From Allodiplogaster sudhausi (taxonomy: Eukaryota > Nematoda > Chromadorea > Rhabditida > Diplogasteridae): a stretch of 64,000 bases of DNA. Positions 22,964 through 34,764 of this stretch are shown piece by piece. Position numbers and translations under genes: made by a program. Positions within the stretch are counted from its first letter, which is position 1, and every line of letters starts with the position of its first letter. A model generated the notes under the pieces. The model ran no database searches and had not been told where the DNA came from. It saw only the letters and a list, made by a program, of their open reading frames with translations. The stretch spans positions 759,501 through 823,500 of the forward strand of contig CALZFC010000090.1 in NCBI GenBank assembly GCA_945643635.1, in the 5' to 3' direction.

Positions 22964-23959
22964 GTTGGCGACACAGCCTCATCAACCCCTCAGGGGTCTC
23001 CTCAACCTTCGTCACGATCTGTCTACCCTCTCTGTGCTCTTGCTTGTCGGGCCGTATAAATTCTTCGGAAATATGGATGGTTTTTTTTCACCAAAAGATT
23101 TAGACAGAAGCTGCATAAAAGAGTCGAAGTACTATGGGGTCGAAAAAATCGACAGCAGAAAATTGGAAATGGTACACGAATTAGTGGAAGCAATATAACA
23201 ACTGTCACAATTCCAAACACTTCATACGCTAATGAGCATTGACAGAAATATTTGGAAAAGGCTTCGCTAGGAATTAATGAATCGTTCTATTAAGAGAGCA
23301 GAGGAGGCTTTAGACTAATTACACTGGGAATTTTATTTATTTTATTTTTTAAAATTAATTTTCGTAGTGAGAACTTTATGTGAGATTCATCTCCCATGTT
23401 TTGGTGGTTAAAAAAGCTTTAGAATTTGTTCTCTAAATATAAGTTGATAACTTCCAAAATATTACAAGGCCATATTTAACGTTAAGCATAATATTATCTT
23501 TTTAATATTCGATTCGTTGTTCGAAACTAGAGAAAAAAATCCCAAATGGACATTTGTGAAAAAAAACTAAATTTTTTTTTAATGTATTTTGCCCAATTGA
23601 ATATATGTGATTTTCGACAAACTATTTTGTCCTTAAAGAAATAATTCAAATACAACAATATACATAATTTGAAAAAAAAATTTTATGCTTATTCAAATAT
23701 GCATTACTATATTTTTCTTAAATGGAAATGCATATTAACGATTGTTTTCGAAATCTTTCCATTCGCAAAGACTTCGCGGACTCACGTAATATCTTGATAG
23801 TCAGCATCCTCATTAGAAGATGCACTTTTTAAAAGGTCTCAAGTCCTCGTGCTCTCGAAATGCTATAAAAAGGCTCGTAAGCCATTGTGATCGTCTTCCA
23901 CTCGCGCTCTCGTCCGCTTTCTCCGCTACTCATTCTCCCTCAACTGATTTTCTCCGAGA
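22964..23959. other. Spacer and promoter of the Lys/Pro-rich gene
   Basis: 23300-23760 is strongly A/T-rich without features. A TATA-like CTATAAAAAGGCTC lies at about 23862-23875, about 85 bp before the next ATG, followed by a CT-rich leader. Confidence 0.45.
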
Positions 23960-24898
23960 ATGGGCGGAAAACAGAGCGGCTTGCGAAAGAAGACGAAGAC
24001 GCCGAAGGGCCACACTCCGTCCAAGGCGACTTCGACTGCTGCGCCGACATTGCAGAGAAAGACTTCTATGACCCAGACGGAGTTGCCTAAAGGTTCTACT
24101 TGTTTTTTAAACTGTTTTTTTTTATTATAAAAAATCCCCTTGCATTTAAAAAAACAGTCCAATTTCTGAATTAAAATTCTTGAAATTTATTCAAATTAAT
24201 TTCACATCGAGATCATTTTCCAGAAACTCAGAAGCCTCCGGTGGTGGGCGGCGCAGGAGGGGGAGTGGGCGGCGCCAAAAAAGCAGCCGAGCAGAAGAAG
24301 CCGCCTCCCGGCGCCAAGGGAGAAGCGACGCCGGCGCACACGCCGAAGCCAACAAACGTCGTCAGGTAAAATTAACGGATTCTAATTAGGAAGAGAGGAT
24401 AAATAGAGGAAATATATAAAATCATGCTGTTCCTTCCTAATCCTTTCCAGCACCGAGGGGCTGAAGGATCGCCCGCCGGAGGAGGAGATGCCCCTCTCAA
24501 CCAACATCACGGCCGTATGCTTCTTTCTATCTACAGAGAACTTTTCACTCTCAACCTCACCTTTCCATCTCTCATGATCTCTCTTTCTCTCTCTCTCTTT
24601 CATACTCTCTCTCTCGCTCTCTCTTGATTTCTCTTTTACTCTCTCACTCTCCATTTTGCAGAAGCCGCCGCCTTCTTCGCCTGGCCAGAAGAAGCCGGAC
24701 AATGAGATGAAGACGGAGGCAGACGCCAACGATTCCGAATGGGATGAGGTCGTTTCCACAGTCTCTGAAATCTCTCTTCTCTTTTGAATCAGTTCTCGTC
24801 CATCACAGATTTTTTTTTAAAAATTAAATTCCATTACAAATTTTTCTTTCATTTTATTGCAGGTGCTCAAGACCCCGGATGCGAAGAGAGGTGTTTGA
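23960..24898 (+). CDS. N-myristoylated Lys/Pro-rich protein, unknown function
   Basis: Five exons, 23960-24092, 24224-24365, 24451-24514, 24662-24748 and 24863-24898, chain in phase to 153 residues. The N-terminus MGGKQSGLRKKTKTPKGH has Gly2 and Ser6 followed by basic residues, the classic N-myristoylation plus basic patch, so the protein should sit on the inner face of a membrane. The middle is Gly/Ala/Lys/Pro-rich and disordered (GGAGGGVGGAKKAAEQKKPP). The end is acidic then basic (NDSEWDE, LKTPDAKRGV). No enzyme domain is present. Position next to MSP and the Lys/Glu-rich membrane proteins suggests a sperm role, by inference only. One intron holds a CT microsatellite (24585-24655). Confidence 0.75.
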
Positions 24899-25719
24899 GC
24901 TGCCAAGCTTATTTCGTCGGCGACAGATCCGAGTCTTCTCTTCATTATTCACCTGCGCCGGCCTTCTCCGCCCTCTCCTTCTCTGCGTCCTCTCTCTCTC
25001 CAATTAACCTCATCATGTGCAAAATAAAAGAGCCGGAAACCATCTCGTTTTCATTCAATACATTATTTTAAGGAGCATGCACAAAACTGTAGAAAAGTGC
25101 CGAGATACTGTAAAGCGCTTCGCTTTTATTATAAAATTTCTACTGAAAAGCAGTACACACGTACTTCTAAAATCTTTTAGAATAATTTTGAAAGTGAAAA
25201 TTTTCTACGAAATTTCGATATTTCATCGAGAATATTGGCAAGACGACAAACGAGCAGAGAAAAAGGAACTAGAGATGGCTATTTTCATTTATTTTACAAA
25301 ATATTTTCCCGTCTATAACCCGGTGGTGAATATCATGAAGTTAACTTTGTGCACCGACTAGTGTAATAGCTTAAGGTATGAAAAAAAATTAACTTCATGC
25401 TCCTTTAACGAAAACTATTATAAAAAATCTTTGAATATTCTTTGACACATCACTGACATCCAAGCACATGGCAGAACTTCAGAGAGTCCGAAAATTTGTG
25501 CAAAGAACTGTATGGACAAATTGAACAAAAGAAAATATAGCTTTTACCTGTTCCTTATTAAGCTAGCACTTGGTTTGCTGGCACTCAATGATGAATCAGG
25601 GCTTTGTAGATGTTGATGAGACTGTGAATTACAAGAAACATTTCAGATGACATCACTTATTTCATTCTACATAAGTTAAATAGATAAATTGAATACTATT
25701 ACAAATTGAATTGTAGTAA
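24899..25719. other. Intergenic, no gene seen
   Basis: An AATAAA-like signal (CAAAATAAAAGAG) at about 25019 may be the polyadenylation site of the preceding gene. Longer open frames here lack coding character. Confidence 0.4.
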
Positions 25720-26008
25720 TCACAACTTTGAGGCAAGGTGAGTGCGAGAAATAACATTTGAAATATCATTCAATGCGTGCCCAATAGCAGCATTTTGGAC
25801 ATCTCCAAGTGCCCCTTCAATGGCTGCCTCGTATTCCTTTCGATGGAAGCGGAGATGCTGAACGTGTGGGGAGTCGATGAAATGGAGGGGACGGACGCGG
25901 TGACCACGTTGATCACGGAGATATTCGTGGAAGGCCGTTATCGGGCTATCAAAAGACATCAAATCGACTGGAATTTCGTGCCACTTCATTGAGCGATGCA
26001 GTGACACT

Positions 26009-26055
<47 letters not shown>

Positions 26056-26540
26056 TAGATATAGATATGTAAGCTCTAACGGCGCAGGAACGATCTGGTC
26101 GGCATCGGAGAAGACGAAGACGTGGTTCGAAGGGAGGTCGGGATGGTCTCGCAGGTAAAAGTACGGGTTGCTATTACTCTTCTTCTGCGATAGGCTCGTG
26201 CCGAACCATTCCTGGGCGTGCAAATAGATTAGCATTCTATCAGCATACTATTCTATCTCCGTTGGGATGTGATAAGTTTTGCAATTATATTTTATGTATG
26301 TATGAATATTGCACTGACTATACTCGGCCACCCCGAATTGTATATAATTTGGCTGGCCCTAAGCAGTCCGAGGCCGACGCGCGACATCAGCAAATACTTC
26401 CAAAGGAACGGCCTCAGGAAGGCAGCCTCCGCTTGCCACTTCTGTTGTACTTTGTCAATCACTTGGCCGTAGTCACCGAGGCTATGTTTAGTACCGCTCA
26501 GTATGAGGACGTAAGTGACGCAGTTAGGTAAACAACATTA
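25720..26540 (-). pseudogene. Possible glycosyltransferase fragment
   Basis: On the minus strand three coding-like blocks occur in order. About 26535-26340 reads KVQQKWQAEAAFLRPFLW. About 26235-26070 reads YFYLRDHPDLPSNHVFVFSDADQIVP. About 25990-25720 reads KWHEIPVDLMSFDSPITAF ... RFHRKEYEAAIEGAL, ending in a stop at 25720. The FSDADQIVP motif resembles the DxD-type metal and nucleotide-sugar site (DxDEIP) of GT17-like enzymes. There is no start exon, and a TA microsatellite of about 45 bp (about 26010-26054) sits in the last intron. Probably partial or dying; the family assignment is tentative. Confidence 0.4.
26010..26054. repeat. TA dinucleotide microsatellite
   Basis: Uninterrupted AT/TA repeat of about 45 bp inside a presumed intron. 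Confidence 0.95.
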
Positions 26541-27220
26541 AGCTAAAGAGCGAAAAATACCAAACAGAATAGTATCGGCAGCCATGGAATGCACTAGCAT
26601 GGCACTAAAAAAAGGGCTCATGTTACAGGGAAAAGGAATGGGGTATGAGGAGTCATCGTTTGTGAGAGCCATATTGTATCCTCCCCGTTTGACTACCTAA
26701 GATCGTTTGATTATCACAGCAACTCTTTGCTGGGTAATGCGATAAAGAACATATCGTTACAAATGAGGCAAATGCAATCCTTTGATTCAAAGATACAAAA
26801 ATAGAAGTGAGGCAGGAAAAGAAAATTATTTCACTATTGTATAAGCCTTCAAAATGAGTATGTTTCCGTAAAAATGTAATTAAATCAATTATAATGTATC
26901 AATAAATATGCATTGTTGTTTGAACATTTTTTAACGCAATTTGTACGCTAAGCATGGGAGAAAAAGAATGAACGAAAGATTGTGAGTGAGACAGGGGATG
27001 CTGAAAAATGGAGACGACACCATGTAAGAGCAGTGAACCATGATGCATAAATATAAACTACAAGGGAGCAAGAAAATTGAGGATGGAAGTGGAAGAGAAG
27101 GGGACAAGATGATAAAGGTAGAAAATGAGAAAGAGAGAGATACTGATAGAGAGAGAGAAAACGCGACAAGGAGAGAGAACGAGATAAATAGAGAAAGATA
27201 TCTGCACCTGTTCCTGGCAC

Positions 27221-27258
<38 letters not shown>

Positions 27259-27848
27259 GCTTCGCTCCTCACTCTGAACCGCTGAAGTTTTTTTTTCTGA
27301 AACGCTGAAGCTTCAATGATTCTTTTTACCAACTATATTTGTTCTATAAACATAAATGCATAAAGTATAATTTACTTTTTTTTTCAAACTGCGACACTTC
27401 TCCCGGTCGAAGCATCCTAGCTTCTTTTTGATGATAGTAAATCTCGGAGATTCACACGAAAGATTTATAGCGAACAATGGCTGAGCGAGCGGAGACGAAT
27501 CTCTCCACAGGGTGAGAGAAGCGAGAACAGTGGATGCCCATAGCCCGGACAGGGCCCCAGGCCCAGCCCGTCCCGTTTCTAATTTGGCGACACCGTCTCA
27601 ACTTCGAGTAATATTCAATGTTTCGCATTATGGTAGAGTAAGATACTTTGAAAATTATTAATGCTTCCGAACTGCTTAAATATATAGGTTGATGCTGGCG
27701 GAATGTTTCTTTTGAATAAACAAACAATAATTGCGGTATTGCTCAGTTGGGAATAGTTACTCTTTCAAACTGTGACAGTTCTCCCGGTCGAAACATGCTT
27801 GCTTTTCAGCAGACCTTCGAATTCATTTACATTTGACTATTGTCAAAC
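26541..27848. other. Intergenic with CT tract and a 52-bp direct repeat pair
   Basis: A CT microsatellite lies at about 27227-27257. A block starting CAAACTGCGACACTTCTCCC at about 27387 recurs as CAAACTGTGACAGTTCTCCC at about 27767. The G/C-rich piece between them (27470-27600) has no recognisable gene. The last bases (AAAC, 27845-27848) are the left target duplication of the LTR element. Confidence 0.45.
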
Positions 27849-28129
27849 TGTCATGCAAATCCCCTTCTCATCCTATCCTTTGCCCTATGCACTATTCTGA
27901 TATTCCCAAGTGCATTCGTATTATGCAATCACGTAATTAACGTGATCATTTTCCTGACTGGAAGAGTCAGTCTGCTTGGTCGCGCTCCTTGGGAGCGGTT
28001 CCTTCCCCCTTCCCTCGTATTATTTCTTTGGTGCCGTCGGGCAGTTGTTGATAAAAAGCGTTGTTGCGCCAGTTCCCTCGTCCTCTTCACACCCAAACGA
28101 CAGAGAAGAAGCCAGTGAGCTTCATTACA
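27849..28129 (+). repeat. 5' long terminal repeat
   Basis: 281 bp, TG...CA ends, same length and, as far as read, the same sequence as 34484-34764. Confidence 0.95.
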
Positions 28130-28147
28130 TGGGGGCCGAATAGACCG
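28130..28147 (+). promoter_or_regulatory. tRNA primer-binding site
   Basis: TGGGGGCCGAATAGACCG follows the LTR end without a gap; TGG pairs with the CCA end of a tRNA. The tRNA species was not determined. Confidence 0.65.
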
Positions 28148-28784
28148 AAGCCGTTGAGACGTCTTGCTGAAGAAGAGACGAATCGTGCGAGTTGCTGTGG
28201 ATCAAGTGACGCTGATTTGCGACTGGAGGTATTGTTTGAGTTTTGCAGGCTTCGCAGAGCTCGGTGGACGAGAAGGTGTTGTGCAGAGGGGGGTCTGCGA
28301 GTAAAGCTGGTGATTGGCTCGTTGATCGTCATCTGGTGTTCGTCAAAGAAGTGAGGGGACTTCTGGAAAGGCGCTGTGAGCGAGTTAAGAGGAGGCGTGG
28401 GGGCTCTCTGAAGAAAGCGTGGGGGCTGTTTGTGAGAAGCGAGGGGGCTTTTGCTGAGGTGAAGAGGAGCCGGTGGTCTTACTGTGTGGTTGGCGAAGTG
28501 GGGTTCGCATCCAGCAGTTGTGCGGCTCGTTGTGCTAGTTGGCAAGAGGGGTTGCGCTAGACAACTTTGATGTTGAAGTGGTTACGTGCGGAAAGGCGGC
28601 GTCCTTGCACGTGGTTTGAGAAGGAAAGAGAGGGGTCTTTCAGAAGGTGTCGATTGGTGGCTGTGTGTGGTGTTGACGTGGTGTGGATTGGTGAGAAGCT
28701 CGTGGAGTGTTGAACGGCGTAAGCGCTGGCGATTTGAAAGAAAGTCGACCGGGTTCGCAGAGGAATTAAAGCCGAAGTGACAAA
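28148..28784 (+). other. Retrotransposon 5' leader
   Basis: G-rich leader between primer-binding site and gag with no coding signal supported. Presumably it includes packaging sequences. Confidence 0.5.
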
Positions 28785-30560
28785 GTGCAAAGGAGGCTGC
28801 GTGCCAAATTGAAAGTCGACCGAGTGCGAAGGATAAAGAAAGGCAAAATGACCGAGTCAAGCAAAGAAGTGTCAGAAAGTGAAAGTGATTCACTGTTGGG
28901 CAGAAAGCGGGTGAAGAGGCGAAGGGAAGGGAAGCGCAGGAAGGAGGCGCAGATGGAGAAGGCAGTGGCCGAGGCCAGGAACCGAGTGGTCGAGAAGAAA
29001 GAAGAGCTCGTACAGCTGAATGGAAAAATCCAGGTGGACAAGGAATTGTCAGAATTCTTCAAGAAAGGAAGATTGAGATATTCGAAGGAAACAAAGCAGG
29101 AACTGTGTGACAGAGCTTTAGAAATGATGGAGGATCATAAGAATGAGGCAAAAAGATATTGCGAGTTGGCAATTGATGCTTGCGTGAAAGTCGAGAAATC
29201 GATGGATGAATTGGTACGGAAGTTGGCGAACGCGAGCGCGTCAAGTCAAGAAGTGAACGAAGAAGTGACAGCCCAAGGAAGTGAGAATTCGTTGGCTTCC
29301 AGGAATGGACAGAATGCTGAGAATGGATCACAAAATTTGATCTTGGAAGAAATTCGAAAGATGAAAATAGAAAGGAGAATGGAGAGAATGGAGTTGGCAG
29401 AACTCAGCGAAATAGTCGAAAAGAAGGACACGGAACAAGCGATCAGAGAATCTCTACGGGAGGCGAATCGAACGATGGACAGACAAGCGAATCGGAATAC
29501 AGTGAGACGAATTGACGAGAGGCGGAGTCCGAGTGACCATCAGAGAAGGCCAGTCGAAGAGATGGACCGATGGCAGAATCAGTCGCCGCAGACTTCCCAG
29601 GAGAGTGGACAGAATCATTACCAGTGGCACGAGAACACGAATCGCGGCGGTTCTCCTTGTAGCAGTTTGATGGTTGGATCGGAGGCGTTGTCTGCAGAGG
29701 ACAGAAACGCGAATGCGATGATCTCGATGGCGATGCCGCCAGTGGGAAAGTACAAAGGAGACGGCGGACTGGGAAAATTTGAAGAATTCCTGGAGAGTCT
29801 GGAGATGAAGTACATTCTAGTCTCAGATGATAAGAGGATGTACGGTCTTCTGAAGAGTCACTTAGAAGGAGAAGCACGCGCCATCCTTGACTCATTCGCA
29901 AGCAAGGTCGTGGGGTACGGCTCGATGAAACAAAAGATGATCGAGAAGTTGCGAGGAGACGAAACGATGAAGGAGTACGATGCCACGAAGAAATGGGAAG
30001 AAGTGAGAGTGCGAGAAGGAGAGAGCGTCAGTTCTCTGTGCATGCGACTGGAGAGATTGGCGAACAGTGCATTCCCGAGATGGACAGAGGAACATCGCTC
30101 TCCTATGTTGGCAAAGAAGCTTTTGATGCAATTGAGCGGGTGGAATCACTATCGCGAGTTGATTGAAGTGATGGAGAGGGCTCACCCATTACAGAAATAC
30201 GAAGATGTGAAGAGTCACGCCATTCGAATTGAGACGATTGAAATGAGGGGAAGGAGGCTGGATGCCGGATTCAGGATGCAACCATTGCAAACGCCAAGTG
30301 CGAGAAGCGATCAGAAGCATGGAGTGAGGAGGCAAGAGGCAGAGTATGCCCGACCTCAGGAATATCATTCGAACAAATATGGAGGGAACAGGCAAGAATA
30401 CAGGGGACCAACGAATTACAATACCCGGTCATATCAGAACTCTCAGAATGTCGCATTTGGAAATGCTCAGAATCATTCGCAGAGACAGAATCAGCAACAG
30501 ATGCAGAATTTATCGAGTGGGCAAAATTTCAGCAATGAATGGCAGAGGAAGGCCAAGTGA
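28785..30560 (+). CDS. gag: Retrotransposon Gag
   Basis: A 591-codon frame. The N-terminal half is a highly charged coiled coil (RRREGKRRKEAQMEKAVAEA). The capsid-type region around residues 320-470 has the retrotransposon gag pattern FEEFLESLEMKY ... LEGEARAILDSF ... KKWEEVRVREGESVSSLC. The C-terminal part is Gln/Asn-rich. The frame stops at 30560 before any CCHC knuckle; the knuckle is in the overlapping pol frame, so Gag alone lacks it. Gag forms the particle that packages element RNA in the cytoplasm. The frame is intact. Confidence 0.9.
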   Translation: MQRRLRAKLKVDRVRRIKKGKMTESSKEVSESESDSLLGRKRVKRRREGKRRKEAQMEKAVAEARNRVVEKKEELVQLNGKIQVDKELSEFFKKGRLRYSKETKQELCDRALEMMEDHKNEAKRYCELAIDACVKVEKSMDELVRKLANASASSQEVNEEVTAQGSENSLASRNGQNAENGSQNLILEEIRKMKIERRMERMELAELSEIVEKKDTEQAIRESLREANRTMDRQANRNTVRRIDERRSPSDHQRRPVEEMDRWQNQSPQTSQESGQNHYQWHENTNRGGSPCSSLMVGSEALSAEDRNANAMISMAMPPVGKYKGDGGLGKFEEFLESLEMKYILVSDDKRMYGLLKSHLEGEARAILDSFASKVVGYGSMKQKMIEKLRGDETMKEYDATKKWEEVRVREGESVSSLCMRLERLANSAFPRWTEEHRSPMLAKKLLMQLSGWNHYRELIEVMERAHPLQKYEDVKSHAIRIETIEMRGRRLDAGFRMQPLQTPSARSDQKHGVRRQEAEYARPQEYHSNKYGGNRQEYRGPTNYNTRSYQNSQNVAFGNAQNHSQRQNQQQMQNLSSGQNFSNEWQRKAK

Positions 30561-33500
30561 TAGTGGCGGAGGAATGTCGCAATGTTACAAGTGTGGAGGC
30601 AGAGGACATTTCGCGAGGAACTGCATTGCACCGAACACGATTCCAAGAACAAACAATGTGATGCGTGGGTGGGAGTCGCAGAAGAATGGAATTATGCCAA
30701 TATTGAAGAAAACAGGAAAGGAGGGGGAAGAAGAGAAAGAAGAAGGAATCTTCTGGAGACCTCTGAAAAGGATCGATGTTGACATTCACGGAATTGTTGA
30801 GAAGGCTATCTTGGATACCGGCTCAGAAGTTACGACTATTCCGGAAGCAGTTATGAGGAAAGTAGAAACCACTGGAGCACAAGTGGAATGGAAGAAGCAG
30901 TGCGAAGACTTGCTCGATGCAGCGGCAAGCAAACTTCGTGTTTTGGGAAAGGCGGTAGTGAAGATGAAAATAAACGGAAATGAGAAGATGGTTGGCGTTT
31001 TCGTTGTCGAGAATGGAAAGGACATTCTCCTCGGGCAAAACACAGTGGAAATGTGGGACGATGGATGGTGGAACGAGAGAGAAGAGAAAGGCGAGCCAGC
31101 AATTGTCGCAAAAAGGATTTACATCGGACCACTGATGTGCAAAGAAGTTGAATTGAGAGCTCCTGAGGATAGCGAGCGGAGACTTCTTTTCAGTGATATT
31201 TACGGACTCAGTGAAGGAGTTGTTGAGAAGACAAAAGGAAACAGACGAGTCCAGATATGGAATTTGCAACAATCTCCTTTGGTTCTGAAGAAGGATGAGA
31301 AAGTTGGCGAATGGAAGAGAGCGGAATATATACCAATGGAAGAAGGCGCGAAGAAGATGGACGTAGAGAAACAACGAACAGCGCCTGGAGATCGATCAGA
31401 AGAGGTGCTGAATCTCATCGAGAAGCAGGGTGCCATCCCTAGCGAGAAATGCAAGGAAGTTGTAAAGAAACATGCAGATGCATTCGCGATTTCGGAAGAA
31501 GAAATGGGCAGATCGAAGCTTGTGAAGCATATTATCGATACGGGAGAAGCGAAGCCGATTAAGCAGAAGGGTAGACCGGTGCCGTTGGGAGTACAGGCGA
31601 AAGTGAAGGAAATGCTTGGAGACAAGAAAAGACGGGGAATCATTCGGAATAGCAATTCGCCGTGGGCATCGCCACTTGTTATTGCACAGAAGAAGGATGG
31701 AAGTTTACGGTTGTGTGTGGACTACCGGAAGCTGAATGCAGTGGTAGAGGAAGACGCATATCCTTTGCCAAGAATCGATCTGACGATACAACAGTTGAAG
31801 GGAAAGAAGTGGTTTTCCACGCTGGACTTGATCGCGGGATATTGGCAAGTTGAGATGGAGGAAGGGTCGAAGGAGAAGACCGCCTTCTGCACTATGGGAG
31901 GACTATACGAGTTCAATGTGTTACCATTTGGACTGAGTACCTCGCCAGCCACATTCCAGAGGTAGATGGAGAGAATTCTGGTGAAACTGCTGGGAGACAA
32001 AGTGGCAGTGTACATCGATGACGTTTTAGTTGCAACGGAGACTGAAGAAGAGCACGCAGAGATGCTTGGAAAAGTGTTTGAAGCTTTCCAGATGCACGGT
32101 TTGAGACTGAAGGCGCAGAAGTGCCGGATCGCACAGGAAGAAGTCGAATATCTGGGACACTTAGTAACGCGTGCAGGAGTGAAAATGGACGCGGCGAAAG
32201 TGCAGAAGATCATCGAGTTGAAGGCGCCGAGTGATGCAAAAGAATTGAAACGTTTCGTAGGGATGGCATCTTTCTACCGGAAGTTTGTTCATGGATTCGC
32301 GGAAAAGGCGTGCAAGTTGACAAGGCTAACGGGCGAGAAAGCTGAGTGGAAATGGGGAGAAGAGGAGCATGAAGCATTCGAGAAATTGAAAGAATCTCTC
32401 ATTTCGGCTCCGGTTCTGGCTCAGCCAGATGTTCAAGCAGCTTTGGACGGCGAGAGACCGTTTGTCATTTACTGCGATGCGAGTCAGAAAGCAGTTGGAG
32501 CGGTGTTGACACAGGAAGGTGAGGACGGGTGTTTTCATCCTCTGTATTTCGCTTCCAAGAGGTGCACTCCAGCAGAAAGAAACTACCATGTGACGGACAG
32601 TGAAGCATTGGCGGTGATGTTTGCACTACGGAAGTTCAAACCGATCTATTTCGGAACGAAAGTGGTAGTTCGAACGGACCATATGCCATTGAGAGCATTG
32701 TTCAGCGAGAGAACAACTTCGGCAAGAATCATGAGATGGGCGTCGGAGATTCAGTCTTGCGACGTGACCATTGAGTATGTCAAAGGGAAGACAAACAAAG
32801 TGGCTGATGCGTTGAGTCGAGGAGAGTTGGTGACGGGATCTGAGACAAGTGAAACTGCATCGGAGGAGAAAGCAGAATTTGAACGGGTGGTTAACAACGT
32901 TTCGCTCAGTGGAACAAGGGAAAGATGGAAAGAGAAGACCAAAAATGACGCAGTCGGATGTGAAATGATGGAAAAGTTGACAGGAGTTGCCGAGAAAATG
33001 GTGCGCGAGAAAATATTACGATGGTCAGAAGAAGACGGGTTGTTGATGGTGGAAGGAGCACGAGGAAGTCGTAAGTTTTATGTACCAGAATCTCTGAGAG
33101 ATGAAGTTTTGAAGCAATTTCATGACGGAAAGTTAGGAGGCCATTGGGGTGTCAGCAAGACAGTTAAGAAGTTGAAAGAATACTTCTGGCCAGGAATGTA
33201 TCAGAACGTTAAAGAATATGTCGGGAAGTGCCCGGAATGCACTCTTTTCAATGTGAAGGAAGCTTTGGTGCCTCCTTTGAAGCCTTTGCTGGTCGGCGAA
33301 CCATTCGAAACGGTTGCGATTGATGTAATGGAGATTGGCACATCTCTGTCTGGAAATCGCTATATTCTGACAGTTGTGGACGGCTTTTCGAAGCTTGGAG
33401 CGGCTTTTCCAATGCAGACAAAGGGAGCTCGGGAAGTAGCTGAGAAATTCTGTTCTGGTTGGATCGCAGAAGGGCGCTTGCCTAGGAATCTGGTGTCGGA

Positions 33501-34472
33501 TCGTGGTGGAGAATTTATGAATCGGGTGTTGAGTTTCATTCTGGAGATTTTGGAGATTAACCACATTCTGACGAAAGGTTACGTTCCGAGGGAGAACGGA
33601 ATGTGTGAACGATTTAACGGCACTCTGATTCGGTTGTTACAGAAGAAAGTCAAAGAGAAGGAGAAATGGGATGAAATCCTTCCATTCTGCGTGTATACAT
33701 ATAACGCAGCTCCACATTCGACTACGGGAAAGAGTCCCTTCAGTTTGGTGTACGTAAAGAGCCGAGACCTCTTGGTGAAAGATTGGAAAAGCTGGGAGAT
33801 GTCCAGGTGGACGCAGACGACTATGCCAGGGAGCTAGTGGAAGGAATGCGGATTGCGAGAATGGAAGCGAAAGAACGAGCCACGAAAGAAATTGAGAAAA
33901 TGAAATGCAATTATGACAGAAAGAACCGAGTTGAAGAGAAAGACTTTCCAAAGAAAGGAGATAAAGTGTTGGTGCGAGTCCCGGTAGGACGAGGGGATAC
34001 GATCCCAAAGTTGACAGCAGAATGGAGTGGACCATACCGAGTTATTGATGTGACTGAGAATTCAGCGAGAGTGAAGAAAGAAGGATGCAAGGAGGAACTT
34101 GTCATTCCTTTCGATCAGTTGAGGAAGATGGCGGAAGAGTGCCAAATTGGAGAGTTGAATAAGAAGAGAATCCAGAGAAGGATTAATTTCTTGTCCAGAG
34201 AGGACGAGAGAAGAACGGAGAATGAAGAATTGCTGCTGGAGTTGATCCGGTGGACAACGAGCGACGACGAGGAACCGAACCACGAGTCGACTACGAAGGG
34301 CCGAATCTCAAGCGACTACATCTCAAGCGTTCTGGTGGCAGAGAGCAGCGGCATCTCAAGAGTGAACGACGGCAGATCATACAAATCGGGCGACGTCCGA
34401 CAGCACTTCAATTTCTATCATCACTCGAGGGACGACACGATCAAGAACGGCGGTCGAGGGCGCCCGCATTGA
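30346..34472 (+). pseudogene. pol: Retrotransposon Pol with internal stop and frameshift
   Basis: Pol is in a different frame from gag and overlaps it by about 215 nt, which implies a +1 (or -2) shift for a Gag-Pol product. In order: CCHC knuckle (CYKCGGRGHFARNC, about 30577-30621), protease (LDTGSE, about 30811), reverse transcriptase (LRLCVDYRKLNA, then YIDD at about 32011), RNase H (IYCDAS at about 32464), integrase HHCC zinc region (about 33119-33242), and D, D, E of integrase near 33322, 33497 and 33594. A TAG at 31963-31965 interrupts RT between TFQR and MERIL, where a Leu codon TTG is likely ancestral. Near 33765 the frame shifts, moving the integrase C-terminal domain into the frame ending at 34472. 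Non-functional as read. Confidence 0.92.
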
Positions 34473-34483
34473 AAGGAGGGGGA
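34471..34483 (+). promoter_or_regulatory. Polypurine tract
   Basis: GAAAGGAGGGGGA ends directly at the 3' LTR, the expected plus-strand primer position; the final T of the intervening base pair is LTR sequence. Confidence 0.7.
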
Positions 34484-34764
34484 TGTCATGCAAATCCCCT
34501 TCTCATCCTATCCTTTGCCCTATGCACTATTCTGATATTCCCAAGTGCATTCGTATTATGCAATCACGTAATTAACGTGATCATTTTCCTGACTGGAAGA
34601 GTCAGTCTGCTTGGTCGCGCTCCTTGGGAGCGGTTCCTTCCCCCTTCCCTCGTATTATTTCTTTGGTGCCGTCGGGCAGTTGTTGATAAAAAGCGTTGTT
34701 GCGCCAGTTCCCTCGTCCTCTTCACACCCAAACGACAGAGAAGAAGCCAGTGAGCTTCATTACA
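34484..34764 (+). repeat. 3' long terminal repeat
   Basis: 281 bp, matching the 5' LTR; followed by AAAC. Confidence 0.95.

Larger units (their letters stand above)
27849..34764 (+). mobile_element. Ty3/gypsy-type LTR retrotransposon, full length, pol broken
   Basis: Two 281-bp LTRs (27849-28129 and 34484-34764) starting TGTCATGC and ending TTACA flank gag and pol in the order PR-RT-RNaseH-IN, the Ty3/gypsy order. AAAC is present on both sides (27845-27848 and 34765-34768) as a 4-bp target duplication. A primer-binding site starting TGGGGGCC abuts the 5' LTR, and a purine tract (GAAAGGAGGGGGA) abuts the 3' LTR. The LTRs look identical by eye, so insertion is recent, yet pol has a TAG inside RT and a frameshift near the end of IN. 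There is no envelope gene. Confidence 0.95.

Noticed and set aside
25017..25361. Plus-strand frame of 114 codons after the Lys/Pro-rich gene
   Set aside because: A/T-driven composition, no splice signals, begins at the probable polyadenylation signal.
31963..31965. TAG in RT as programmed read-through
   Set aside because: It lies inside the RT catalytic domain between conserved blocks, not at a domain junction, and a second lesion (frameshift near 33765) exists.
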